Shown here: positions 26,208 through 34,842 of the stretch, in pieces
Numbering within the stretch: position 1 is the stretch's first letter
Layout of the letters: each line of letters starts with the position of its first letter
DNA from: CALODP01 sp942492055
GTDB lineage: Bacteria > Bacteroidota > Ignavibacteria > Ignavibacteriales > Melioribacteraceae
Length of the DNA: 64,000 bases
Direction of reading: 5' to 3'
NCBI GenBank assembly: GCA_942492055.1
Contig: CALODP010000031.1
Location: 1-64,000 of the forward strand
Program-made: the position numbers and the translations under genes
The notes under the pieces: model-generated
What the model saw: only the letters and a program-made list of their open reading frames with translations
What the model was told of the DNA's origin: nothing
Databases searched by the model: none

Positions 26208-27034
26208 TCTGCTGACTGACTTACTGATTGACCGTTTCCATTAATTCTTCCGATAGCACCTGTTCTACATTTATCAAAAGGAATGAGTTCTTCATTGAGC
26301 AACTCATGATTTACAACAGCTCTAAAGCCGTGCATATCAACACTTCCTTCCGATTTGCGAGAGCAAATACCGCATCCCAAACATGCAACGCTACAAACGT
26401 TTTTAGCTGTCTTGGGATCGTCCTGGTTTTTACAAAAGACAAATACGGTTCTGTCTATCGGATGCATTTCGATTATGTCTCTGGGACAAGCTTGAACACA
26501 CATCGTACAACCTGTACACAGATCTTCGATAACTTGTGGTATTCCGTTTTCTCCCATGACCATAGCACCAAAAGGACACGCCTCAACACAATCGCCACCA
26601 CCTAAGCAGCCATATGTACAAAGCTTATCCCCACCGGAAACCAAATCCATTGCTTTGCAGCTAAGTGGACCGTAATAAGTTGTCATCTTCTTAACCGCTT
26701 CGCTGTTTCCGCCGTGACACAATATTCTTGGAACCATCTTCACACTGGCACCGGCCTCAACACCCATAAGAGTCGCTACTTGCTGAGCTACTTCTTCGCC
26801 ACCAACAGGACAACCGTTCGCTTTCGATTCTCCGTTAACAACACTGGTAGCAAAATCGTAACATCCGGCTTTACCGCACGCGCCACAATTTGCGTTGGGT
26901 AACACTTCTGCTATTTTGCCAATTAAAGGATTCTCTTTAACGCGCAACTTTTTATCAGCTAACGCCAACCCGGCGGCGAAGATTAATCCTAATCCTCCCA
27001 TCGTCGCGATTGCTATTACAAAGGTTGCATCCAT
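26204..27034 (-). CDS. rnfB: Rnf electron transport complex subunit B
   Basis: About 276 residues. An N-terminal membrane span (residues 1-23) is followed by the Fe-S domain LPNANCGACGKAGCYDFA and two ferredoxin-type 4Fe-4S modules (CVEACPFGAM and CTGCTMCVQACPRDII), with further cysteines near the C terminus (CLGCGICSRKS). RnfB passes electrons between ferredoxin and the membrane subunits. An ATG at 27040 is one base from GGAGGA, too close; ATG 27034 is six bases from it and is the better start. Confidence 0.95.
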   Translation of the reverse strand: MDATFVIAIATMGGLGLIFAAGLALADKKLRVKENPLIGKIAEVLPNANCGACGKAGCYDFATSVVNGESKANGCPVGGEEVAQQVATLMGVEAGASVKMVPRILCHGGNSEAVKKMTTYYGPLSCKAMDLVSGGDKLCTYGCLGGGDCVEACPFGAMVMGENGIPQVIEDLCTGCTMCVQACPRDIIEMHPIDRTVFVFCKNQDDPKTAKNVCSVACLGCGICSRKSEGSVDMHGFRAVVNHELLNEELIPFDKCRTGAIGRINGNGQSVSQSAE

Positions 27035-27099
27035 TAGCATTCCTCCAAAAAATTTATTATATGCGGTTCCAGACCGCTATTATTTACTTAATCGATTCG

Positions 27100-27678
27100 T
27101 TAACCGGAAATCATTCCGGAAAATCCCATAAACGCCAAAGCCAATATTCCGGCAACTACCAATGTTATAGGGGCGCCACGGAAAGGTTTTGGTACATCGG
27201 CCAACTCCAATTCTTCTCTTATTCCGGCCATGATAGCTATAGCCAATGTAAAACCGGCGCCGGCTCCAAGACCAAAGACAACACTCTCCATAAAGGTATA
27301 ATCTCTCAATACCAAAAAGAGAGCTAACCCGAGGATTGCGCAGTTAGTTGTAATAAGAGGGAGGAATATTCCCAATGCTCTGTATAAAGGCTGACTTACT
27401 TTCTTGATAAACATCTCTACAAACTGTACCAACGAAGCGATTACAAGAATGAACGCCACGTATTGAAGGAATTCCAATCCGTTAGGAACTAAGACAAGAT
27501 GATAAATCAACCAAGAAACGATTGCGGTGATTGTCATTACAAATGTTGTTGCCAATCCCATTGATACGGCCGAAGTAAGTTTGTTCGATACTCCGATAAA
27601 AGGACAAATTCCCAAGAAGTAGGAAAGAACAAAGTTACTGACTATAGAAGCCGATAAAAATATAAGTAATAGTTCCAT
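27100..27678 (-). CDS. rnfA: Rnf electron transport complex subunit A
   Basis: A 192-residue integral membrane protein with six hydrophobic spans. NFVLSYFLGICPFIGVS near residue 15 and TTNCAILGLALFL near residue 110 carry the paired cysteines that hold the intramembrane 2Fe-2S centre shared with RnfE. Part of the ion-translocating core. The start codon overlaps the rnfE stop (TAATG) and GGAGGTG precedes it. Confidence 0.96.
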   Translation of the reverse strand: MELLLIFLSASIVSNFVLSYFLGICPFIGVSNKLTSAVSMGLATTFVMTITAIVSWLIYHLVLVPNGLEFLQYVAFILVIASLVQFVEMFIKKVSQPLYRALGIFLPLITTNCAILGLALFLVLRDYTFMESVVFGLGAGAGFTLAIAIMAGIREELELADVPKPFRGAPITLVVAGILALAFMGFSGMISG

Positions 27679-28358
27679 TATTCGGCACCTCCGTTATTAG
27701 CCATAGCTGGGGTTGATTTCTTTAAGTGCTTTGCTATCAACTCTGATCTCTCTTTCTCTTTCTTTTTCTCCGCAAGGTTGTTGAAGAATCCCATCAACAA
27801 TCCCAAAGAGATGAAAGCGCCTGCAGGAAGAATCATTACCAACCAAGGCTCAAAGATAGATGGAGTTACAACGTAGCCAAGCAATTTGCCTGTTCCGATA
27901 ATCTCTCTGATTCCACCAAGCATAAATAAAGAAAGTAAGAATCCTGTTCCCATTCCCAAAGCATCCAAAACCGAACGGAACGGGCCGTTTTTGGCAGCAA
28001 ATGCTTCCTGACGACCGAGAATCAAACAGTTAACTACAATCAAAGGAATGTATGGGCCTAACTCTTTACTTAATTCCGGAAATTGTGCTTTCATTACAAG
28101 GTCAACTATTGTAACAAATGTTGCAATTATCAAGATATAGGAAGCTATTCTAACCTGTGTAGGAATAAGCTTTCTGATAAGGGAAATTACAAAGCTCGAA
28201 AAAACTAACACGAATGTTGTTGCCAACGCCATAGCGATTCCGTTCATAGCGGAGACCGTAACAGCCAAAGTCGGGCACATTCCGAGCACCTGTTTGAAAG
28301 TAGGGTTTTGATCCCAAATTCCTTTTGTATATTCTTTAATCAAACTCACATTTTTCAT
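27678..28358 (-). CDS. rnfE: Rnf electron transport complex subunit E
   Basis: A 226-residue membrane protein homologous to RnfA, with six spans. Motifs LGMCPTLAVTVSAMNG near residue 25 and LIVVNCLILGRQEAFAAKNG near 107 include the Fe-S cysteines. A charged C-terminal tail (EKKKEKERSELIAKHLKKS) faces the cytoplasm. The ribosome site GGAGGTGCC precedes ATG, which overlaps the rnfG stop by 4 bp. Confidence 0.96.
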   Translation of the reverse strand: MKNVSLIKEYTKGIWDQNPTFKQVLGMCPTLAVTVSAMNGIAMALATTFVLVFSSFVISLIRKLIPTQVRIASYILIIATFVTIVDLVMKAQFPELSKELGPYIPLIVVNCLILGRQEAFAAKNGPFRSVLDALGMGTGFLLSLFMLGGIREIIGTGKLLGYVVTPSIFEPWLVMILPAGAFISLGLLMGFFNNLAEKKKEKERSELIAKHLKKSTPAMANNGGAE

Positions 28359-28921
28359 TTGGCACCTCCCGGATTCTCAGCGGCTCTTAATGCTTCGAGG
28401 CCGGAATTGATAATAGTAGTAACAGCTTTCGACGATATTGTAGCACCGGTTATTGCCTCTATTTCATTAGGGTTAGAAGGAGCTGCCCCTTTAATACACT
28501 CTACTTGCGGATTTGCGCTAAGACCATTGAATTGCTTTGTGAAATCTTCTTCAACAACCTTTGCTCCCAATCCCGGAGTCTCTACCTGATCTAGAACCTG
28601 CAAGCCAACTACCTTATTCAAATCGGTAGAAAGGCCAACCATCAATCTGATCTTACCCTGGAAACCATTCCCTTCGTAAGGGAGCGCGTATCCGATCATT
28701 TCGTCATTTTCATTCATTACTTTGTAAGCCTCGAACTTAACCGATGTAACGGCTTCGTATTTCTTGGCTTCCGGCTGAACAATAAAGATAGCTTCTTCCG
28801 TTGCTTTCTTTTTGTTCATTTCTATTTTCGGTTCTGCCCAACCTGCTATCTCGGCTAACAATCCGCCGGAAAGAATACCGATAAACGCAAGCGTAACAAC
28901 CATTTGAATTACTGTTTTCAT
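28355..28921 (-). CDS. rnfG: Rnf electron transport complex subunit G (covalent FMN)
   Basis: A 188-residue protein with one N-terminal span (about 5-25) and an FMN-binding domain. EAITGATISSKAVT near residue 159 is the S/T-G-A-T motif in which a threonine carries FMN through a phosphodiester bond. It lies on the outer face of the membrane and passes electrons within the Rnf chain. The gene overlaps rnfD and rnfE by 4 bp each. Confidence 0.95.
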   Translation of the reverse strand: MKTVIQMVVTLAFIGILSGGLLAEIAGWAEPKIEMNKKKATEEAIFIVQPEAKKYEAVTSVKFEAYKVMNENDEMIGYALPYEGNGFQGKIRLMVGLSTDLNKVVGLQVLDQVETPGLGAKVVEEDFTKQFNGLSANPQVECIKGAAPSNPNEIEAITGATISSKAVTTIINSGLEALRAAENPGGAK

Positions 28922-29883
28922 TTTGCCTCCCCGAATACTTTTGGACGAGTGTATCGGTTAATCAACGGGACAAAGGCATTCATAAATAGTATCGCGTACA
29001 TAACACCTTCGGGTAAACCGCCGAAAAGACGAACCAGAACAACCATAAGGGAAATTCCCAAACCGAATATCCACATTCCTTTTGAAGTTAAAGGAGATGT
29101 AACCCAGTCGGTTGCCATAAATAAAGCACCGAACATAAATCCGCCGGCAAACAAATGGAAGATCGGGTTCGGATAAGCGACAGGATCTATTATCCAAAAG
29201 ATTCCACCGAAAAGAATTACACCGGTAGCCATCGCAACGGGAACTCTCCAGTTTGCAACACCGATAGCGATAAGGAATATTCCTCCGATCAATACTGCCA
29301 AAGCCGAAGTTTCGCCGAGAGATCCGCCGGTATTACCGATAAACATCTGTGAAATCTCCGCGAACACATGATTGAACTTGTAAGCTGCCAAGGGAGTAGC
29401 GGTCGAAACGCCGTCTGCCGCGAAATTTGTTGTAGTCCATGTTGTCATCGGCACAGGGAAAGCTGCCTGCAAAAAGGCTCTTCCTACTAATGCCGGATTA
29501 AACACGTTATATCCTAATCCGCCGAATATCTCTTTACCGATACCGATCGCTACAATTGCGCCGATAGCCGTAAATACAAGGCTGAAATTAGGAGGTAGAA
29601 TCAATGCCAATAATAGTCCGGTAATAACCGCGCTACCATCTTCTATGGCTATTCTTCTGTTTCTTATTTTTTTAATTACTGCTTCTGTACCCACACAAAA
29701 GCCTACACTCACCGCAATAACCAAGAGCTGGTAAAGTCCGAAAAAGACTACAGCCGATATAATCGAAGGAACCAAGGCTCCGACAACCAACCACATTGCC
29801 TGCTTAGTATTCCATCTCGAATGTACATGCGGAGAGCTGGTCAATTCTAGCTTGTAGGTAGGATTTTCTGCTATTGTTGCCAT
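28918..29883 (-). CDS. rnfD: Rnf electron transport complex subunit D
   Basis: A 321-residue NqrB/RnfD-family membrane protein with about nine spans. A flavin-attachment-type threonine may lie in DGVSTATPLAAYK near residue 160. N-terminal TSSPHVHSRWNTKQAMW and central GLGYNVFNPALVGRAFL are family signatures. It contributes to the ion path. Between rnfC (66 bp upstream) and rnfG (overlapping). Confidence 0.95.
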   Translation of the reverse strand: MATIAENPTYKLELTSSPHVHSRWNTKQAMWLVVGALVPSIISAVVFFGLYQLLVIAVSVGFCVGTEAVIKKIRNRRIAIEDGSAVITGLLLALILPPNFSLVFTAIGAIVAIGIGKEIFGGLGYNVFNPALVGRAFLQAAFPVPMTTWTTTNFAADGVSTATPLAAYKFNHVFAEISQMFIGNTGGSLGETSALAVLIGGIFLIAIGVANWRVPVAMATGVILFGGIFWIIDPVAYPNPIFHLFAGGFMFGALFMATDWVTSPLTSKGMWIFGLGISLMVVLVRLFGGLPEGVMYAILFMNAFVPLINRYTRPKVFGEAK

Positions 29884-29949
29884 AATCTCTCTGTATTTTT
29901 CCTACAATTATTAAAATTTATTGAATGATAAAACTATTTCGGACATAGC

Positions 29950-31290
29950 TTATTTTGCGGCTTGTCTTTCTCTTATCATTTGCATTACATTTTGCTTTCC
30001 GTACCTGATCCATTGAACCAAAGGAATATTTGCCGGACAAGTATAAGTACAAGTACCGCACTCCATACATGTGGCAATACCGTAATCCTCAGCGTCTTCG
30101 AATCGATCAAGCTGCGAGAATTTCGCAAGTTTGGTCGGAACCAATCCCAAAGGACAAACATCAACACACTTTCCGCAATTGAGACAATTGGTTTCTTCGT
30201 GCGCGTTTATTTCCTCTTGAGTAAGAACCAAAATGCCCGATGTAGCTTTCATGATCGGGGCGTTAAAGTCATATTGCGCTGTTCCCATCATAGGACCACC
30301 GACAATAACTTTTGCCGCGTCATCGGTTACACCGCCGCAATAATCAATTACATCTTTCAACGATGTTCCTACACGAACAATCAAATTTTTAGGTTCTTTA
30401 ATACCTTTACCCGATACGGTTAACGCCGCTGTTATTTGCGGTTCCCCTTTTACAACTGCGTCGTTTATTGCTATCGCGGTACCGATATTCTGGATTACAA
30501 CCCCGACTTCCAACGGAAGTTTTCCGGGAGGGACTTCTCGGTTGGTTACTGCTTTAATAAGCATTTTTTCCGCGCCTTGCGGATATTTTGTTTGGAGAGA
30601 AACAACTTCAACTCCGGGATACTTTGCTACGGCCTTCTCCATAACGGCGATAGCTTCCGGTTTGTTTATCTCAATACCGATAACCCCTTTATCCACACCG
30701 ATAGCTTTCATGATCAATTGCAAACCGGAAATAACATCCTCGGTTCTTTCAATCATGTAGCGATTATCTCTGGTAAGATAAGGCTCGCATTCGCATCCGT
30801 TAAGGATTACGTAATCGATCTGTTTCCCTTCGGGAGGAGTAAGCTTAACGAAAGTAGGGAAAGCCGCCCCGCCTTGTCCTACAATGCCGGCTTCTTTTAC
30901 CCTGTTTCTAATCTCTTCCGGGGTTACTGTCTCTTTATTGAGAGGAGTAAGAAAATTTGTTTCATCATGCTCGTTGGCATTGATGATAATTGCATCCTTC
31001 GGCTTTCCACTAACGTTCGGCTCGGTATGTATATCTTTTACTATACCTGAAATTGAACAGTGGATCGGGGATGAAATGAATCCGTCCGCCTCGGCAACAA
31101 CCTGGCCGGCATTTACTTCTTCTTTCTTCTTTACAAGAACTTTTGCCGGTTTGCCAATGTGTTGCGATAACGGAATGATAACTTGTTCGGGAGTGGGCAT
31201 CACTTCAAAAGGCAAATTCTCTGTTAACTCTTTGTATTCTGCCGGATGAACACCACCCTTGAAAGTTTTTAAATTACTGAAAAGTGCCAT
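29950..31290 (-). CDS. rnfC: Rnf electron transport complex subunit C
   Basis: A 446-residue NADH-side subunit. After an N-terminal barrel-sandwich domain comes the NADH/FMN-binding region (GQGGAAFPTFVKL near residue 138, VILNGCECEPYLTRDN near 162), then an SLBB domain and two 4Fe-4S motifs, CLNCGKCVDVCP and CMECGTCTYTCP (near 375 and 415). It exchanges electrons with NAD. First gene of rnfCDGEAB-rseC; its promoter must be in 31291-31660, since array R3 begins beyond that. Confidence 0.96.
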   Translation of the reverse strand: MALFSNLKTFKGGVHPAEYKELTENLPFEVMPTPEQVIIPLSQHIGKPAKVLVKKKEEVNAGQVVAEADGFISSPIHCSISGIVKDIHTEPNVSGKPKDAIIINANEHDETNFLTPLNKETVTPEEIRNRVKEAGIVGQGGAAFPTFVKLTPPEGKQIDYVILNGCECEPYLTRDNRYMIERTEDVISGLQLIMKAIGVDKGVIGIEINKPEAIAVMEKAVAKYPGVEVVSLQTKYPQGAEKMLIKAVTNREVPPGKLPLEVGVVIQNIGTAIAINDAVVKGEPQITAALTVSGKGIKEPKNLIVRVGTSLKDVIDYCGGVTDDAAKVIVGGPMMGTAQYDFNAPIMKATSGILVLTQEEINAHEETNCLNCGKCVDVCPLGLVPTKLAKFSQLDRFEDAEDYGIATCMECGTCTYTCPANIPLVQWIRYGKQNVMQMIRERQAAK

Positions 31291-31720
31291 GGTTTTTACA
31301 GTCTATTTATTTTATTGTATAAAGTAGTTCCAAAACACAAATTATGCCAAAATAGTCTAAGAAAATAAAAAAACTATTTTGCAATGTGCACTAAAATAGA
31401 ATAATAATTTTTATTTGCTAATCTTTTTGTTTACTAAACGCAATCATAATTACCATTTTTGGAAAATATCTCTTTCATTTGGGAATTTTGCGAAGCATTT
31501 AACTTTGAAAATTATTTTTGCCATCCCTAATTAATATTCTTATCGACCAGTTTCAAATTACATTTAGGGTAATTTCCTTCCCCTTCGCGTCCCCGTTACC
31601 ATTAGAACATTATTATCCGCCAAATGGGTAAAGTGATGTAGTATATATTTCTCTCTGTTTATTGCTCCGAAATATTGCGTTATTCACTAATACTATACGG
31701 AAGCCAATTGGAAATATTTT

Positions 31721-32192
31721 GTTTTATAATGAAAATAGTTCAATTAACCATAGAACTGTTTCGATACGATCTATTACTATTTCATTCCGGCTGAAAAGAT
31801 ATTCGCGAGGGCTCGGAATAGTTTCGAGTAGGGCAGGAACTATTGCGCTCTTCTATTTCTCCATTGCGAAGGATGCCGGAATCGTTCCGATAAGGAAAAA
31901 TATCATTGCGCTACCGATTATTTTTATTTCAACGACGATTAATCGGTAGAAAAGCTGTTATGAAATAGTTTTCTGCCATATTGAAATACTTCCGAGATGC
32001 TTTGAAATAGTTCCGAAGCTCTTCGAAACTGTTCCTAAGTGTAACGAAATAATTCCGGATTGCATCGAAATAGTTCCGTACCTCATTGAAATGAAGAAAA
32101 CGAGTAGCGCACCATTTCTGATGAGCAGCGCACCACGGAAAACGAATAGCGCACCTCTTCCGACGAGTAGCGCAATTGTGCCGAAGTATTTC
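31721..32192. repeat. 21-bp repeat array R3 with mixed cores (GAAATA and GCGCACC), inverted in the middle
   Basis: Left arm: cores reading TATTTC, GTTTC or TATTGC end at 31741, 31762, 31783, 31804, 31825, 31846, 31867, 31888, 31909 and 31930. Right arm: GAAATA-type cores begin at 31962, 31983, 32004, 32025, 32046, 32067 and 32088; at 32109, 32130, 32151 and 32172 the same register continues with the core GCACC/GCAAT in the frame AGYAGCGCACC. All steps are 21 bp. The orientation switch lies at about 31931-31961 and includes the palindrome CGATTAATCG (31936-31945). It occupies the region between the divergent rnfC and glycosidase genes. No credible coding sequence. Confidence 0.85.
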
Positions 32193-32556
32193 CCGATAAT
32201 TCCGGGGAACATCGTAACATTATTGGGGATATTGCACAATTATTGATTAGTAACGCAAGGATTTGACCGATAATATCAATATGATTTGTTAAATAAGCAT
32301 GGTTAAGTCCCGGATATGGTATTCAAAAAATTGTTTTTGTTATTCTTCTCCTTTGGATTGTTTCCTTTCGTTTAGTTATTTGTTTAATTCAACTCTCCTT
32401 AGTGACGCTTCTTCATCTCATCGGTGTTTGTGTAATAATTTTCCAAAGGCCGTATTTCTTTTTCAATTCTTGGAATATTGGCTATATTTCCGTGCCTTTA
32501 TTTTAAGAAACCGGATTATAAGAAAATTCTACAATTGTTAATTTTCGGAGAGAATT
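32193..32556. promoter_or_regulatory. Upstream region of the phosphodiester glycosidase gene
   Basis: About 360 bp after array R3 with no gene. T-rich plus strand in 32330-32480; the ribosome site GGAGAG lies just before the ATG at 32557. No motif that I recognise. Confidence 0.3.
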
Positions 32557-34782
32557 ATGCTTAAGAAGTACTGTTCTGTTGTTTTGTTACTACTATGTTC
32601 CCCTCTTTTCGCACAACATACTTACGATACCCTCTCGGTTAAGGAAGTTTCGAGCGGTGTTACCCATTATCACATCAAAGGAGTTGATGTTACTTGGGAT
32701 ATGCAGGTTTTAAAGATCGATTTGCAATCCCCTTTTATTACTCTTAAATCTGTAAAAAGTCAGGATAATATTCACGATTACGAACTGGTAACTTCGATGG
32801 CCAGAAGAAATGACTCGGAAGGAAAAAGAGTTGTAGGTGCCATAAACGCCGATTTCTTTTTAGATAACGGTACCAACACCGGATATCAGGTTGCCCAGGG
32901 AGAATTGGTAACTACTTACCTGGAAAGAGCCTATTTTAATCAGGCCAGTAAAATAGGGATTGATAAGGATAATGCTCCTTTCATCACAAGAAACACTCTT
33001 TATAACGGAAAGCTGATCGCGAAGGGAAAGGAAAAGAAGATCGACGGAATTAACATTCCCCGCCCGGACGGAGCGTTGATTCTTTATAATCATTTTATCG
33101 GTGAATCCACAAAAACCGACACTGCCGGAGTTGAGGTTTTGATTTCCCCGATTTCCGATTGGTTGGTAAATGACGCCGTAAAATGTGTTATTATCTCGAA
33201 AGAGAAGAGCAAAGGGAACATGAGTTTCGAAAGGGGAAACGCGGTTCTTTCGGCAAACGGCGCTGCAAAAAGTTTTTTGACCGATTCACTTGCCGTAGGG
33301 GATACATTAGAATGTATCGTTAACATTGCTCACGATCGTGATAAAATCAAAGAACTTGTAAGCGGATACCCGCGATTGGTAAAGGACGGAAAAGATTACG
33401 CGATTGACGGATTTAACGAAGAAGGGGGAATGAAATTCCGCCCGTACGATCGACATCCGAGAACCGGCGCCGGCTATTCGGACGAAGGAAGATATTTTTA
33501 CTTTGTGGTTGTAGACGGTAGACAATCTTCCAGCGTAGGGATGACACTTCCGGAAATGGGACAATTTATGGCCTCAATCGGAATTGACCACGGTATTAAT
33601 CTTGACGGAGGTGGCTCTTCAACAATGGTTGTAAGGCACAAAATAGCCAACTCCCCTTCCGGCGGATCGGAGAGAGCTGTTGCGGAGGCATTGATAGTTC
33701 AGACTTCGGAAAATTTTGAGATGGTAAATCTTGATATCACCCCCGATACTGTAGTTACTGATTTGAAAACTGATGTCCAGCTTAGTAACACCGCTTTGGA
33801 TAGATACGGTTATACAGGAAATATTGATTTCTCGGAAATATCTTTCGAATTTCAGAAACCCGACATTGGTACAGTTGATTCCGAAGGAAAATTTCATCCT
33901 CAGAATAATGGGCTCTCGCAAGTAATTGCTACATTTAAAGAAGTGAAAGATACATTCTTTGTTAACGTAGAGAAATATGACGGGATTATTGGGATGAGCT
34001 CATTCGAAAAAGAAGTTTCGATCCCGATTACCGGTGAGAATATAGATACACTTAAATGTACTTCCGAAGTATCCAAAGATTTTTCTTCGGACGGAGAAGC
34101 TGCGTTAAAAATCAATTACAGTTTCACTTATGAATCCGGTAAAAAAAATCGTTTAGAGATAAACACAAATCTTCCTGTTCCCGGCTTACCGGATTCTCTT
34201 TCCGTAGATATAAAAGCAGATAATCCGAGTCATTCTTTCGTAGGAATATTCGAAACTCAAACCGGTGATCAGTTTTTGATGCTTTTGAAAAAGTGCGGTC
34301 AATCAGGGGATTTCAGTACTTACAAGGGTGCCTTCAAGAATTTGATTAAGATGCACAATTCGTATGTGCTATCTTACCCTTTGCGTTTGCAAAAGCTAAT
34401 TATTACCCTCGCTTCGGATAATGTAGCCGGTACGGTATATACGGGAACAACTTATTTTGATAACATCGCCGCAATATTCCCAACAACGGTAGGGGTAGAA
34501 GATTCAAAAGAACTTCCGAGCAGCTATCAATTAGCAGCTAATTATCCTAATCCCTTCAACCCGAGTACAACAATCTCTTTCTCCCTTCCACGAGAAGAAC
34601 ATGTTTCAATGAAAGTTTTCAATACTTTAGGAGAGGAAGTTGCTGAACTAGTAAATAATGTTGTAAAAGCCGGAACACATTCGATTAGTTTCAACGCGAA
34701 TAACCTTTCCAGCGGAGTTTATTTCTACACAATAACCGCGGGTAACTACAGAGCAACCAGAAAAATGATTTTGATGAAATAG
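32557..34782 (+). CDS. Secreted phosphodiester glycosidase (NAGPA-like) with type IX sorting domain
   Basis: A 741-residue exported protein. A signal peptide (about 1-19, VVLLLLCSPLFAQ) precedes a NAGPA/DUF2233 domain (about 50-385) marked by VVGAINADFF, HPRTGAGYSDEGRYFYFVVV and GINLDGGGSSTMVV. The middle (about 390-640) is beta-rich and may hold a carbohydrate-binding domain. The C terminus is a type IX sorting domain with NYPNPFNPSTTISFSLP and ATRKMILMK. The family cleaves N-acetylglucosamine-1-phosphodiesters, here perhaps of teichoic-like or phosphoglycan polymers outside the cell. Ribosome site GGAGAG before ATG. Confidence 0.88.
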   Translation: MLKKYCSVVLLLLCSPLFAQHTYDTLSVKEVSSGVTHYHIKGVDVTWDMQVLKIDLQSPFITLKSVKSQDNIHDYELVTSMARRNDSEGKRVVGAINADFFLDNGTNTGYQVAQGELVTTYLERAYFNQASKIGIDKDNAPFITRNTLYNGKLIAKGKEKKIDGINIPRPDGALILYNHFIGESTKTDTAGVEVLISPISDWLVNDAVKCVIISKEKSKGNMSFERGNAVLSANGAAKSFLTDSLAVGDTLECIVNIAHDRDKIKELVSGYPRLVKDGKDYAIDGFNEEGGMKFRPYDRHPRTGAGYSDEGRYFYFVVVDGRQSSSVGMTLPEMGQFMASIGIDHGINLDGGGSSTMVVRHKIANSPSGGSERAVAEALIVQTSENFEMVNLDITPDTVVTDLKTDVQLSNTALDRYGYTGNIDFSEISFEFQKPDIGTVDSEGKFHPQNNGLSQVIATFKEVKDTFFVNVEKYDGIIGMSSFEKEVSIPITGENIDTLKCTSEVSKDFSSDGEAALKINYSFTYESGKKNRLEINTNLPVPGLPDSLSVDIKADNPSHSFVGIFETQTGDQFLMLLKKCGQSGDFSTYKGAFKNLIKMHNSYVLSYPLRLQKLIITLASDNVAGTVYTGTTYFDNIAAIFPTTVGVEDSKELPSSYQLAANYPNPFNPSTTISFSLPREEHVSMKVFNTLGEEVAELVNNVVKAGTHSISFNANNLSSGVYFYTITAGNYRATRKMILMK

Positions 34783-34791
34783 TTTGAATAA

Positions 34792-34823
34792 AAAAAGCCG
34801 GTCTCAAATTGAGCCGGCTTTTT
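34792..34823. terminator. Terminator between glycosidase and M13 peptidase genes
   Basis: AAAAAGCCGG-x-CTC pairs with GAG-CCGGCTTTTT around AAATT; bidirectional between converging genes. Confidence 0.9.
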
Positions 34824-34842
34824 ATTTATCTTCTGATAATTA

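Noticed and set aside
31662..32239. Open frames of 95 and 93 codons over array R3
   Set aside because: Repeat-derived and on opposite strands, changing at the orientation switch; not credible genes.
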